Notes: generated by a model not told the origin, from the sequence alone. DNA of 64,000 nt from RZYY01 sp036794825 (GCA_036794825.1 DAIRGA010000025.1:14032-78031), one strand, 5' to 3'; numbered from the stretch's first letter, positions 15,539 through 25,118 are shown. Translations and numbers: made by a program.

Positions 15539-16945
15539 CTAACGTGGCGATTTGTAAATATCAAGGATGTTGTTTAAGTCATTGTCGTCAGCAAGTTCGG
15601 GATAAAACTCGAACAACATATGATAACCATCAAAACTAAGCTGAACGGCAGTTTCAAAATTCTGGAGCGCCTCCTTTTTTCTTCCTCTTTTCATCAGGTA
15701 ACCCGCCAGGCGGTAGTAAAGTTCAGCGTTTTGGGGTTGCTTTTCGATACCTTGCATTATAATCAGGATCGCTTCGGCGTATTGCTCCTCTTCTGCAAAC
15801 ATAGCAGAATAGTCAAGCCAGACATCCGGGTGCATCGGGTCAGATTCCATAGCCTTCCGGAATGCCTCCTTAGCTTCCTCCATTCTGTCGAACCGGTAGA
15901 AAGCATCTCCCAGTGTCAGCCAGTTATCTGTGTTGTATTCGTCCAGGTCAAGTGCTTTTTGAAAAAATTTTATAGCCGAGGTTTCTTTGCCGGCTTTATC
16001 ATAAATCGAGCCCATCCCCATCCATGCGTCCGGTAGTTCAGGGTTCATTTTAGAAGACAATCTGTAGTATTCGAAAGCCTCATTGTTCAATTCAAGCTTT
16101 TCATAACATTCACCAATGTAAAGGTAAGTTACTGCGTCCGGTTCTTCATAATGCAATGCTTCCTTGTAAATTTCAATGGCTTCGGAATATTTTTCAAGAT
16201 TGGCCAGTGCATTGGCTTTGTTGAAGTAGGCTGACGAAAAATCAGGGGTGATGGCAATAACAAACTCGTAGGCGTCAATGGCTTTTTCGAAGAGGCCAAG
16301 GTTGGAATAGGCGATGCCAAGATTGAACCAGGCAATGTCGGAGTAAGGATATTTATCTATGAATTTTATAAAAAACTCAATCGCCTCATCCTCTCTGCCG
16401 GCCAGTTCGTAACAAAACGATAACTCATACACAACTGCGTGATTTTCAGGATTGAATTCAAGCGCCTTGATCAGGTATTTGATGGCCTTATCGTAATCGT
16501 TCAGTTCTTCGTACTCAAAAGCTATCCGTGTGTAAATGTCGTCCTTTTCTTCGGAATACTCGATTGCCTTGTGATAGGCCTCAATAGCCTGGCCGATTTT
16601 TTTCAATTTACTGTAAACAGTTCCTTTTGTGAGAAAAACGTCCGGGTTGTGAGGTTCAAGCAACTCCAGCTTCTGGAGGATTTCGAGAGCCCGTGAAAGT
16701 TTATTAATTCCGGAAAAATATTGAGCCTTTTTCAATAAAAATGTATTCGATGAGGGATGCTGCCGCAACGCATGGTCAATAGCGGCCTGGGCACGGCGAG
16801 TATTGTGGCGTTCGAGGTAAAAGTCAATGATATCTTCAAACTCCTCTACGTCAAAGAAATACATTTTATTTTGCCGGATCATTTCGTCAAACCGGCCAAC
16901 CAGTTCATTCAGTTCTCCGCTCAGAGGATCGTGTTCGTCCTGCAT
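15539..16945 (-). CDS. Tetratricopeptide-repeat protein
   Basis: About 468 residues, almost entirely TPR helices: roughly eleven 34-residue units from residue ~35 to ~440, with patterns such as AWFNLGIAYSNLGLFEKAIDAYEF. There is no signal peptide or membrane segment, so it is probably a cytoplasmic scaffold. The ATG at 16945 is chosen over a TTG two codons earlier. A TAATTTTG box lies at 16968-16975 on the same strand. Partners are unknown; homologues with this architecture are common in Bacteroidota. Confidence 0.85.
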   Translation of the reverse strand: MQDEHDPLSGELNELVGRFDEMIRQNKMYFFDVEEFEDIIDFYLERHNTRRAQAAIDHALRQHPSSNTFLLKKAQYFSGINKLSRALEILQKLELLEPHNPDVFLTKGTVYSKLKKIGQAIEAYHKAIEYSEEKDDIYTRIAFEYEELNDYDKAIKYLIKALEFNPENHAVVYELSFCYELAGREDEAIEFFIKFIDKYPYSDIAWFNLGIAYSNLGLFEKAIDAYEFVIAITPDFSSAYFNKANALANLEKYSEAIEIYKEALHYEEPDAVTYLYIGECYEKLELNNEAFEYYRLSSKMNPELPDAWMGMGSIYDKAGKETSAIKFFQKALDLDEYNTDNWLTLGDAFYRFDRMEEAKEAFRKAMESDPMHPDVWLDYSAMFAEEEQYAEAILIIMQGIEKQPQNAELYYRLAGYLMKRGRKKEALQNFETAVQLSFDGYHMLFEFYPELADDNDLNNILDIYKSPR

Positions 16946-17142
16946 AAACAATTGATTAAAACCGTTGCAAAATTATCTTTTTTCATCAACCTGGATGCAG
17001 GAATAATTGTGGGATGATTCCGGGCGCGGGATTTACCGGGGCGACGTTTCACCCGGGATGACATCTCATCCAAATCAAAAAACTAGAGGTTAAACCTGAT
17101 TGACAGGTGATTATATTCTAGATATCATTGAGCTAAGTGACT

Positions 17143-18426
17143 TTACTGCAACTTTTTAAGAACGATGAACTTTTGATTATGCTTTGAATTTCCATCATCA
17201 ACACTCATAAAATATGTGCCCGAACGCAGATTATTGGTCTCAACATCAAATGTCACAGTGCCTTCGTTAAGTAAACCCTGATGCAAATTTTTCAAATGCT
17301 GGCCATAAACGTTAAAGATGTCTATCTTAACAAAAGCCGGATTTAACAAAGTAACGGTCAACCTGCCAGCATCTGATACGGGGTTGGGATGAAAATTGAT
17401 ATTCAGTATCTTAGAGTGGGATTGATGATATCCGATGGTCTCTTCTCTTTTTAGTATTTCGCCACCCAGACCTACGGCATATCCTGTACCATCCACCAAT
17501 ACAACATCTCTCATGGTTTTGCCGGACCCGGTGATATTTGCATACTGCCAGGAAAGGCCACCATCAGAGGTTTCGGCAATCATCGTACTGGCGCCAAAGT
17601 CACCGCCAACCACAACTCCTTTGCTCTGGTTGATGAAATCTATCCCAAAAACCGGATGATTAAAAGCGAGTGCGTCCCAGAACTGGCTACCCCAGTTAAC
17701 CTCTCTGGTGACAAATCCCTGGCCATCCCAGAGTGCACCAGCAATAAAACCGTTATTGCTGTCAAAAAAATGGCAGGCATAAGAATTTCCTTCATACCCG
17801 GTGCTGTTGAAGGTAGGGTAAAATGGCTGAGCATCAAATGATTGTCCGCCATTGTTTGTAAATCCTATCAAAGGCTGGAAGATCGCATTAACGCCGGCCA
17901 CAGCTCCAAATTGATCGTTGGCCATGCAGGCGCAGTTAAAATTGTTCATATAACCACCCTGTACAAAGGTCCATGTCAGGCCAAAATCGTTACTCCAGAT
18001 TATAGAGTTACCCGACCCACCGGCAATTCCGCGGCCACTCACCCTGTCAACAGCCAGATCGTAGATGTCATAATCCTGATTGCCTGACTGCAATACCTCC
18101 CAGTTATTTCCCCCATCAGTTGAATAAAGAATTAATCCTCCACTACCCGCGATTATAACTTTTTCATTGTCAATGTACTGCACGGCATGAAAGGTGTTTG
18201 TGAAACCAGTAGAAACCGGTAACCAGCTCTGGCCAGCATTGGTAGTCTTCAGTACCATTCCCGAGTTACCTACGATTATTCCGGTACCGGCATTGATGAA
18301 ATCCACCGAAAGCAAATCCTGGGTAGTACCCGAGGATACTGCATACCAGTTGGTTTGGGCTGAAACCAGATAGGTAATCAGGCTCAGGATTAACACAGCT
18401 GTTAGTTTTAAAGTTAATGTATTCAT
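17143..18426 (-). CDS. Secreted YCF48/BNR-repeat protein with T9SS sorting domain
   Basis: 427 residues. A signal peptide (residues ~1-23, ending VSAQ) is followed by repeated beta-propeller blades of the YCF48/BNR type, recognisable from recurrent TTNAGQSW, STDGGNNW, SNDFGLTW and TSDGGLSW turns. The last ~80 residues (from NFHPNPVSDAGRLTV to KFIVLKKLQ) form a type A T9SS sorting domain. It should therefore be exported across the outer membrane and anchored or released. Ligand unknown. It has its own promoter that overlaps, on the opposite strand, the promoter of the riboswitch gene. Confidence 0.87.
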   Translation of the reverse strand: MNTLTLKLTAVLILSLITYLVSAQTNWYAVSSGTTQDLLSVDFINAGTGIIVGNSGMVLKTTNAGQSWLPVSTGFTNTFHAVQYIDNEKVIIAGSGGLILYSTDGGNNWEVLQSGNQDYDIYDLAVDRVSGRGIAGGSGNSIIWSNDFGLTWTFVQGGYMNNFNCACMANDQFGAVAGVNAIFQPLIGFTNNGGQSFDAQPFYPTFNSTGYEGNSYACHFFDSNNGFIAGALWDGQGFVTREVNWGSQFWDALAFNHPVFGIDFINQSKGVVVGGDFGASTMIAETSDGGLSWQYANITGSGKTMRDVVLVDGTGYAVGLGGEILKREETIGYHQSHSKILNINFHPNPVSDAGRLTVTLLNPAFVKIDIFNVYGQHLKNLHQGLLNEGTVTFDVETNNLRSGTYFMSVDDGNSKHNQKFIVLKKLQ

Positions 18427-18461
18427 GATGAAAGATTGATTTAGTCATATTCTTAAAGCAG

Positions 18462-18492
18462 CAAATCTATTTAAAATTCTATTGTGAATCAA
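18462..18492 (-). promoter_or_regulatory. Promoter of the T9SS cargo gene (TTG-N20-TAGATTTG)
   Basis: Leftward TTG at 18490-18492, then 20 bases, then TAGATTTG at 18462-18469, matching the Bacteroidota consensus at both elements and in spacing. It lies 36 bases before the gene. Confidence 0.6.
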
Positions 18493-18507
18493 AAAACACT
18501 ACTTTTG
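18482..18507 (+). promoter_or_regulatory. Putative promoter of the FMN-riboswitch transcript
   Basis: TACTTTTG at 18500-18507 matches TAnnTTTG. A TTG at 18482-18484 is 15 bases upstream, shorter than usual. The predicted transcript start, near 18514, falls just before the aptamer. It overlaps the opposing promoter of the leftward gene. Confidence 0.5.
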
Positions 18508-18527
18508 TGGCCTAAACTTTTTTCTAA

Positions 18528-18661
18528 GTTTCTTCGGGGCAGGGTGATCAGCAGATAGCTGAAATTCCCGACCGGCGGTTAAAGCCCGCGACTCCCGCTA
18601 ACACGGGACTGAACCGGTGAAATTCCGGCGCCGACAGTAAAGTCTGGATGGTAGAAGAAAC
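18528..18661 (+). ncRNA. FMN riboswitch (RFN element) aptamer
   Basis: All the conserved RFN segments are present in order: TCTTCGGGGCAGGGTG, GAAATTCCCGACCGGCGGT, AAAGCCCGCGA, CCGGTGAAATTCCGGCGCCGACAGT and AGTCTGGATG...AGAAGA. The closing stem P1 is a perfect 8-bp pair, GTTTCTTC (18528-18535) with GAAGAAAC (18654-18661). It binds flavin mononucleotide and normally shuts off riboflavin synthesis or uptake genes. Here it heads the leader of a TonB-dependent receptor and is followed by a terminator-like hairpin. Confidence 0.95.
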
Positions 18662-18717
18662 CGGACAGGTCTGATTTTTCAGTCTTTGTTCTGATGGCAG
18701 CATTGTGCTGCGCCACT

Positions 18718-18748
18718 ATGCCCCGGGAGTAACTTGAGGGCATTTTTT
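18718..18748 (+). terminator. Riboswitch expression-platform terminator
   Basis: ATGCCC (18718-18723) pairs with GGGCAT (18738-18743), followed by TTTTTT. TGCCCC at 18719-18724 is also the exact complement of GGGGCA at 18536-18541 inside the aptamer, giving a plausible antiterminator when FMN is absent. A further hairpin GCAGCA-TTG-TGCTGC lies at 18697-18711. The alternative pairing is inferred. Confidence 0.7.
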
Positions 18749-18776
18749 GTGGTGGTAATTTAAATAGTACAAAGAA

Positions 18777-21365
18777 ATGATAAGATCTCTCACTTTTCTC
18801 AGTCTGTTACTGATGATGTTAATCAGTAATTCAATCCAATCCCAGGTCACTATTACCGGCCATTTGTTTAATTCATCGAATCATCAGCCGGTGAGTAATG
18901 CAAATGTTAAACTCTCCGGCTCCCTGCAAGGAACTACTTCTGATGCAAATGGAAGATTCAGCCTGACCAGCAACTTTTCGACCGACACGCTTACATTCAG
19001 CGCTTTAGGGTACGTTGCTCAATCATTGGTTATTATAGCCGGCGATTCAACAAAGATTGATGTTGGTGAATTATTTCTTACAGATAATGCAATTTCACTG
19101 GATGAAGTCAACATCATCGCCACTTACTCCACTGAGCGTCGTTCACCGTTGACCATTTCAAACATTCCTCAGCGAAAATTAACTGAACAGCTTGGAGATC
19201 AGCCATTTCCTGATGTGTTAAAAATGACCCCTGGTGTCTATTCAACACGAACAGGCGGCGGAAGTGGCGACGCTGTCGTTACCATCCGGGGTTTTCAATC
19301 GGAGAATGTGGGTTTGTTGCTCAACGGCATTCCGATTTCGAGTGTGGAAAATGGGCTGATTTACTGGAACAACTGGACCGGGTTGGCGGATGTAACGCGA
19401 GCCATCCAGGTGCAAAGGGGGCTCGGTGCATCAAATGTGGCGCTTAATTCGGTGGGTGGGACCATCAACATCATCACAAAAACCACCGAAGTTGAGGAGG
19501 GCGGTTTTTTGGAATACTCCGCTACAAGCTATGGGAACGCGAAAATGTCGTTGGGGCTTTCATCAGGCCTGATGGAAAATGGTTTTGCGGTTAATTTTCT
19601 TGGCTCCCGCACGCAGGGTGATGGTTACATTGATGCAACCTATGTGGATGCATGGGCATACTTCCTCACTGTTGCCAAAACCTTCAACCCTAAACACAAA
19701 CTGGTAATGACTGCTTTAGGTGCTCCGGAACGACACGGGCAGCGTAATCTGAAACTTTCCAAAGAAGAGATTGACCGCAACGGGCTGAAATTCAACAAAG
19801 ACTGGGGTAGTTACAACGGCAAGATCAACAATGCCTCTGAGAATTTCTACCACAAGCCCTGGATCACGCTAAACCACTATTGGAGCATCAGTCCTGAACT
19901 TTTTATCGCATCCTCTCTCTACATTTCACCTGGCTCAGGTGGAGGCAAATGGTCGGATGCTTATGGATGGAATACACCTTCAATTTTTGAGTATCGCAAC
20001 CCATCCGGTCAAATTGACTGGAATGCCATTTACCAAAACAACGCAACTCACTTTGATTCAGCAATCTTATCTAATGGTCAAGTGGCAACTGGGTTTTCAA
20101 AAAACGTTCAGACTCATTTTTTGGCAAGCCATAACTGGAATGGTTTTTTATCGAGAATGGAGTTTAAAGCCAGCAAAAGTCTGAAATACACGCTGGGAAT
20201 CCATCTCCGGCAATTCAGGTCGGAACTGAAACAGACCGTTGAAGACTTACTGGGTGGGGATTTTTATATTGATAATTACGCCTGGGCTGTGGATGGGTTG
20301 GCCGGTAGAAGCGAAATCAAGACCGTTGGCGACATCATCAAAGTTTATAATGGCGCAAAAAATCCCTCAGGAACATTGTTTGGTCAAATCAATTTTGATG
20401 AAGAGAAAATCAACACTTTTATAAGTGCATCACTCACTAGCACCTGGTACCAGCGCTGGGACAGATACAACTACGTTAACGACATTTACAGCGATGTGAT
20501 TCGGAAAAACGGATTTGATGTCAAAGCCGGGATAAATTACAAAATCAGTGAATCCATTGATATCTACACCAATGGGGGATATTTCTCGCGTGCACCCTAT
20601 TATAAATATGTTTTTGGCAACTTCACAAACGTGCCTACGCAGGGAATCGCCAACGAAAAAGTTCTGTCGGCCGAGGCTGGTATTCGCTACCTTACAGGAA
20701 AAACTCAAGCCGGGATCAATTATTATTACACCATTTGGGAGGACAAGAATTTTCTGTCGAACGAATACATCCAACTGGAAAACAATTCCAGTACAAGGGC
20801 ACTGGTAACGGGGCTGGACGCATTGCACATGGGTTTGGAGGCAGAGATCAATCATCAGTTCTGTGAGGTTTTCAGAGCCGGATGGTTTGTTTCGGCCGGT
20901 AACTGGAAATGGAGAAATGATGTGAGTGCAGTACTTTTCAACGACAACAATGTAGCAGTTGACACCGTGAATGTTTACGCCAACGGATTGAATGTCGGCG
21001 GTTCACCACAGTTTCAGACCGGATTGACCGGTGATCTGGTCATTTTCGAAAGATTCAATCTGTCGGCAAACTGGATTTTCAATGACCTCTTTTACGCCAA
21101 CTTTGATCCTGCATTGCGAACAAGTCCAGCTGACCGGAGCCAGGCCTACAGGATTCCGGGCTATTCGACACTCGATGTGCATTTAGGATATCCGTTCAGT
21201 CTCTTTAAACAGCCAGCAAGATTTGGCGTGAGTTGCTTCAACGCATTGAACAGCAAGCACATCATCCAGGGCGAAGACGGAACAGACCATACTATCGAAA
21301 CTTTCAGGGGATTCTGGGATTTTGGCCGTACATTCAGCTTCTCCTTGCGAATGAATTTGGGTTAA
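18777..21365 (+). CDS. TonB-dependent outer-membrane receptor under FMN control
   Basis: 862 residues. A signal peptide (1-22, ending SIQSQ) is followed by a carboxypeptidase-regulatory-like beta-sandwich (about 24-110, with TTSDANGRFSLTS) and then the TonB plug (about 120-235, with TIRGFQSENVGLLLNGIPISS and the SNVALNSVGGTINIITKTT end). The remainder is the 22-strand barrel, ending in FSFSLRMNLG. Such receptors import scarce ligands using the proton gradient through TonB. The FMN riboswitch 116 bases upstream suggests riboflavin, FMN or a flavin-linked compound as ligand; that is inference. No inner-membrane transporter or riboflavin synthesis gene is adjacent. Confidence 0.93.
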   Translation: MIRSLTFLSLLLMMLISNSIQSQVTITGHLFNSSNHQPVSNANVKLSGSLQGTTSDANGRFSLTSNFSTDTLTFSALGYVAQSLVIIAGDSTKIDVGELFLTDNAISLDEVNIIATYSTERRSPLTISNIPQRKLTEQLGDQPFPDVLKMTPGVYSTRTGGGSGDAVVTIRGFQSENVGLLLNGIPISSVENGLIYWNNWTGLADVTRAIQVQRGLGASNVALNSVGGTINIITKTTEVEEGGFLEYSATSYGNAKMSLGLSSGLMENGFAVNFLGSRTQGDGYIDATYVDAWAYFLTVAKTFNPKHKLVMTALGAPERHGQRNLKLSKEEIDRNGLKFNKDWGSYNGKINNASENFYHKPWITLNHYWSISPELFIASSLYISPGSGGGKWSDAYGWNTPSIFEYRNPSGQIDWNAIYQNNATHFDSAILSNGQVATGFSKNVQTHFLASHNWNGFLSRMEFKASKSLKYTLGIHLRQFRSELKQTVEDLLGGDFYIDNYAWAVDGLAGRSEIKTVGDIIKVYNGAKNPSGTLFGQINFDEEKINTFISASLTSTWYQRWDRYNYVNDIYSDVIRKNGFDVKAGINYKISESIDIYTNGGYFSRAPYYKYVFGNFTNVPTQGIANEKVLSAEAGIRYLTGKTQAGINYYYTIWEDKNFLSNEYIQLENNSSTRALVTGLDALHMGLEAEINHQFCEVFRAGWFVSAGNWKWRNDVSAVLFNDNNVAVDTVNVYANGLNVGGSPQFQTGLTGDLVIFERFNLSANWIFNDLFYANFDPALRTSPADRSQAYRIPGYSTLDVHLGYPFSLFKQPARFGVSCFNALNSKHIIQGEDGTDHTIETFRGFWDFGRTFSFSLRMNLG

Positions 21366-21820
21366 CCGGATACTTAAGGTTTCTCTGCAAAACAAGGTCT
21401 TGCCTTCGTATTTTTTGATGTATCAGATGCACTGCAAATTTTATCTTGCTATCAAAATTGTGTCTCCTTGTAAAGAAATGTGGCAAACATTAATTTAGAA
21501 GCTTTTCTAATTAAGAACTATTTACTTGAATGTGTGTGCTTTAGAAATACATTTTCTGGCAACTCCTGCAATTTAATAATAAATTAATCCAAAGTCGTGA
21601 TCAAGTTGAGCTGACGGGAGCTATTTTTGCCACCTGAAAGATGAAATTCTAATGAGGAAATGCATAGAGAAAAATCTTATTAACACATCAATTTATCTAA
21701 CTGAAATTCAGATACTTACAATTTAAAAACATTCTTCAGTTTTTATCAGATTTTCAGGTTTTAAACCTTACTTTAGCCGACAATTTTAATTCTCATTTAT
21801 TCACTTAAACTTTAAAAAGT
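21366..21820. other. 455-base AT-rich spacer before the Oar-like receptor
   Basis: No gene is supported here. TATTTTTG at 21622-21629 fits the -7 consensus and could start the transcript of the downstream receptor with a leader of about 185 bases; the nearest TTG is only 13 bases upstream of it. No terminator hairpin is obvious after the upstream receptor, and no known riboswitch pattern was recognised. Confidence 0.5.
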
Positions 21821-24800
21821 ATGATCAAAAAGTTACTCAGGTTCATGTTTACGATGGCTTTTGTGGTTTCTGTTCAATCCATGTTTGGACAGGGTTCTAC
21901 GACATCTGCAATTAACGGCAGGGTGTTCGGATCAAACGGCGAATCCTTACCCGGAGCTACCGTTGTTGCTGTTGACGTTCCAACTGGATCCCAGTATGGA
22001 ACGGTGACCGATCTGGACGGTTTCTACAGGCTGCCCAACCTCAACGCTGGTGGTCCATTTAAACTCACTATCAGTTTTGTGGGTTATGAGCCACTTGTAA
22101 AAGACGGCGTTTATCTGCAGCTGGGACAAACACTTAAGTTTGACGCTACTCTCAGCGAGCAGGCAACTGCGCTCGAAGGCATCGAGATTGTTGCCCAGCA
22201 GCAGGACATTTTCGACGGAAACCGCACCGGTGCTGAAACCACTATCGGTTTGACGACCATTCAGTCTTTGCCATCTGTAGGACGTAATCTTTCAGATTTC
22301 ACCCGTCTTACTCCCCAGGCAAAAGTCACCCAACTGGGTGGTGTGGAAATTGCCGGCAGCAACAACCGCTACAACTCAATTTACATTGATGGCGCTGTTA
22401 ACAATGACGTTTTTGGTCTCGCTGACCAGGGAACCAACGGCGGTCAAACCGGGATTTCTCCATTCTCGCTGGATATTATTGACCAACTCTCGGTTCAGAT
22501 TGCTCCTTACGATATTAAACTTGGCGGATTTTCCGGCGCCGGCATCAACGCTGTCACCCGTAAAGGTACCAATGAATTTTCCGGATCAGCCTATTATGTT
22601 TTCCGCAATGAAAACCTGGCCGGATTAACACCTACAGATAATGCAGAAGCTGATCGCACAAAGCTGGCTGATTTTACTTCCAATACCTATGGTTTCAGAC
22701 TTGGCGGGCCGATCATCAAGAACAAAGTATTCTTTTTTATGAATGCCGAAATTCAAAATGATGAAACTCCCCAGCCGTTTGATTTTGCTACCTTCAATGG
22801 CAGTGTGACTGCAGAAGATCTAACTGCACTGACCAACAAACTGAAGGGTTATGGCTATGATCCGGGTAGCTACACTGATGTGATCCGCTCACTTGAAGGA
22901 ACAAAACTATTTGGTCGTATAGATTGGAATATCAACAACATACACAAATTGATGGTTCGTCATCAGTTTACCAAAGGTATCTCCACCAGCCCGGCAAATT
23001 CCTCTTCCACCAACGTCAGATTTGCCAACAGCGGTATCTATTTCCCATCAACCACCAACACTACTGCTATCGAATTAAAGAGTAACCTCAGCAGCACGAT
23101 GAGTAATAACCTCATCATCGGTATTACGCTGGTGAGAGATGACCGAGATCCAATGGGTTCAAACTTCCCATATGTTAGGATTAAAGATGGCAACTCCAAC
23201 ATCTACTTCGGTTCTGAGGAGTTCTCAACCGGTAACCAGCTGAATCAGGATATCATTACCCTGACCGATAACTTTGAGCTTTACAAAGGAAAACATACTT
23301 TTACCTTTGGTACGCACAATGAGTACTATAACATGTACAACCTCTTCATCCGTCAAAACTTTGGTTCTTACCAGTTTAACAGCATCAGCGACTTCCTCAA
23401 CAATCAACCGGCATTCCAGTACGATCGTACTTTTTCTGCCATTGATAATGTAACCGGTGATGGTACTGCCGCCGCCGCAGACTTCAAAGCTCTGCAACTT
23501 GGTTTCTTCGCTCAGGACGAAATCCAGGTTAACGACAAACTGAAAGTTACTGCTGGTCTTCGTTTCGACATTCCTATGTTTTTGGATAGCCCACCGGTAA
23601 ACAATGATTTTAATGACAATGTAATTCCAATTCTCGAGTCAAAAGGCTGGGATCTGGAGGGTGCAAAAACCGGACAAATGCCTGATGCAGCCATAATGAT
23701 CAATCCACGGGCAGGCTTTAATTATGATGTTAAGGGTGATAAATCCTTCCAGCTTCGCGGAGGTTTAGGTTTGTTCACCAGTCGCATTCCTTATGTATGG
23801 CCCGGCGCTATGTTCCAAAACAATGCTATGATAACCGGCGGTATGCGGGTTACAGCAGCCGGCGCACCTGAATTGATTTTCAACCCGGATTGGAATAACC
23901 AGCCAAGCATTCCCCCGACACAGCCCTCAGGCCAGGTGGATATTTTTGCCAAAGAATTCAAATTCCCGAAAGTTTTTCGCACAAGCTTAGCCGTTGACAA
24001 AAAACTGCCGTGGGGTCTCATCGGAACTTTGGAGGCAATGTACACCAAAACCATCAACAACGTTCTTTACTACAACCTCAGGTACGAAAAGACCGGAAAC
24101 CTTACAGGAAGCGGCGATGACAGACCCATCTGGTCACGAATTGACCTTGGAAAAGATCCCAGCACCGACAAGAACCGCGCCTATACAGATATCATCCTTG
24201 GCACAAACACCAATAAAGGATATGCCTATAACCTGACGGCTCAGTTGCAAAAGACCTTCGATAACGGTTTCACAGGCAGCATTGCTTACAACTATGGTTA
24301 TGCTGAATCAATGAATGACGGAGTGTCATCGCAAAACTCATCACAATGGAGGGTTCCGAACGTCAGAGGTAAAAACGATCTCGATCAGGCTGTTTCAGAT
24401 TTTAGCGCAGGAAGCAGAATTGTGGGTTATGTTAACTACAAAAAAGAATACCTGGATTTCATGGGAACAAGTATTTCCTTGTTCTATACAGGTCAGTCGG
24501 GAGCGCTTTACTCCTACGGTTACGCAGACGGTTCAAGCACATTCCTTGGCGAAGACAACCAAAGCCTTGAGCTCATTTATGTCCCAAAAGATCAAAACGA
24601 CATAAACCTGATTGATAAAGTGGATGCAAACGGCGTTGTAACACTGTCGAAAGAGCAACAGTGGCTCGATCTCAATGCTTTCATCGAAGGTGACGACTAT
24701 CTAAGCGGTCGTCGCGGAGAATATGCTGAAAGAAACAGCTCCAGAGTGCCTTTCATGAATCTTTTCGATCTTCGCATTGCCCAGGATTTCTACACAAATG

Positions 24801-25069
24801 TCAACGGTAAACGCAACACTTTCCAGATAGCGCTTGACATTTTCAATCTCGGAAATATGCTCAACAAAGACTGGGGAAGAATTTATTATGCTTCAGGAGC
24901 TTATTACAACAACTATCCTTTGATCAAATTCGAAGGTTTTGAAGCAGACAAGACCACGCCAAAATATTCCTTTACAAAACCCAAAGGCGAAGTATGGAGC
25001 ATTGACGATAGCGGCATCTTAAGTTCGAGATGGCAGGGTCAAATCACCCTCCGTTACATCTTTAACTAA
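21821..25069 (+). CDS. Oar-like TonB-dependent receptor
   Basis: 1082 residues. Signal peptide (1-23, ending MFGQG), then a carboxypeptidase-regulatory-like domain (about 28-115, with GTVTDLDGFYRLPNL), a plug (about 125-250) and a large barrel. The plug motifs IEIAGSNNRYNSIYIDGAVNND-like and GINAVTRKGTNEFSGSAYY are those of the Oar family of large Bacteroidota/Myxococcota outer-membrane receptors. Some Oar proteins act in protein or signal export rather than nutrient import, so the cargo is open. It stands alone, with a terminator after its stop and a long leader before it. Confidence 0.92.
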   Translation: MIKKLLRFMFTMAFVVSVQSMFGQGSTTSAINGRVFGSNGESLPGATVVAVDVPTGSQYGTVTDLDGFYRLPNLNAGGPFKLTISFVGYEPLVKDGVYLQLGQTLKFDATLSEQATALEGIEIVAQQQDIFDGNRTGAETTIGLTTIQSLPSVGRNLSDFTRLTPQAKVTQLGGVEIAGSNNRYNSIYIDGAVNNDVFGLADQGTNGGQTGISPFSLDIIDQLSVQIAPYDIKLGGFSGAGINAVTRKGTNEFSGSAYYVFRNENLAGLTPTDNAEADRTKLADFTSNTYGFRLGGPIIKNKVFFFMNAEIQNDETPQPFDFATFNGSVTAEDLTALTNKLKGYGYDPGSYTDVIRSLEGTKLFGRIDWNINNIHKLMVRHQFTKGISTSPANSSSTNVRFANSGIYFPSTTNTTAIELKSNLSSTMSNNLIIGITLVRDDRDPMGSNFPYVRIKDGNSNIYFGSEEFSTGNQLNQDIITLTDNFELYKGKHTFTFGTHNEYYNMYNLFIRQNFGSYQFNSISDFLNNQPAFQYDRTFSAIDNVTGDGTAAAADFKALQLGFFAQDEIQVNDKLKVTAGLRFDIPMFLDSPPVNNDFNDNVIPILESKGWDLEGAKTGQMPDAAIMINPRAGFNYDVKGDKSFQLRGGLGLFTSRIPYVWPGAMFQNNAMITGGMRVTAAGAPELIFNPDWNNQPSIPPTQPSGQVDIFAKEFKFPKVFRTSLAVDKKLPWGLIGTLEAMYTKTINNVLYYNLRYEKTGNLTGSGDDRPIWSRIDLGKDPSTDKNRAYTDIILGTNTNKGYAYNLTAQLQKTFDNGFTGSIAYNYGYAESMNDGVSSQNSSQWRVPNVRGKNDLDQAVSDFSAGSRIVGYVNYKKEYLDFMGTSISLFYTGQSGALYSYGYADGSSTFLGEDNQSLELIYVPKDQNDINLIDKVDANGVVTLSKEQQWLDLNAFIEGDDYLSGRRGEYAERNSSRVPFMNLFDLRIAQDFYTNVNGKRNTFQIALDIFNLGNMLNKDWGRIYYASGAYYNNYPLIKFEGFEADKTTPKYSFTKPKGEVWSIDDSGILSSRWQGQITLRYIFN

Positions 25070-25088
25070 TTCATATTGAATGATTTTG

Positions 25089-25118
25089 AGGAGGTTTGCC
25101 CGGCAGACCTCCTTTTTT
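25089..25118 (+). terminator. Intrinsic terminator after the Oar-like gene
   Basis: AGGAGGTTTG (25089-25098) pairs with CAGACCTCCT (25104-25113) in a 10-bp stem with one G-T wobble and a 5-base loop, followed by TTTTTT. It begins 20 bases past the stop codon. Confidence 0.9.
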
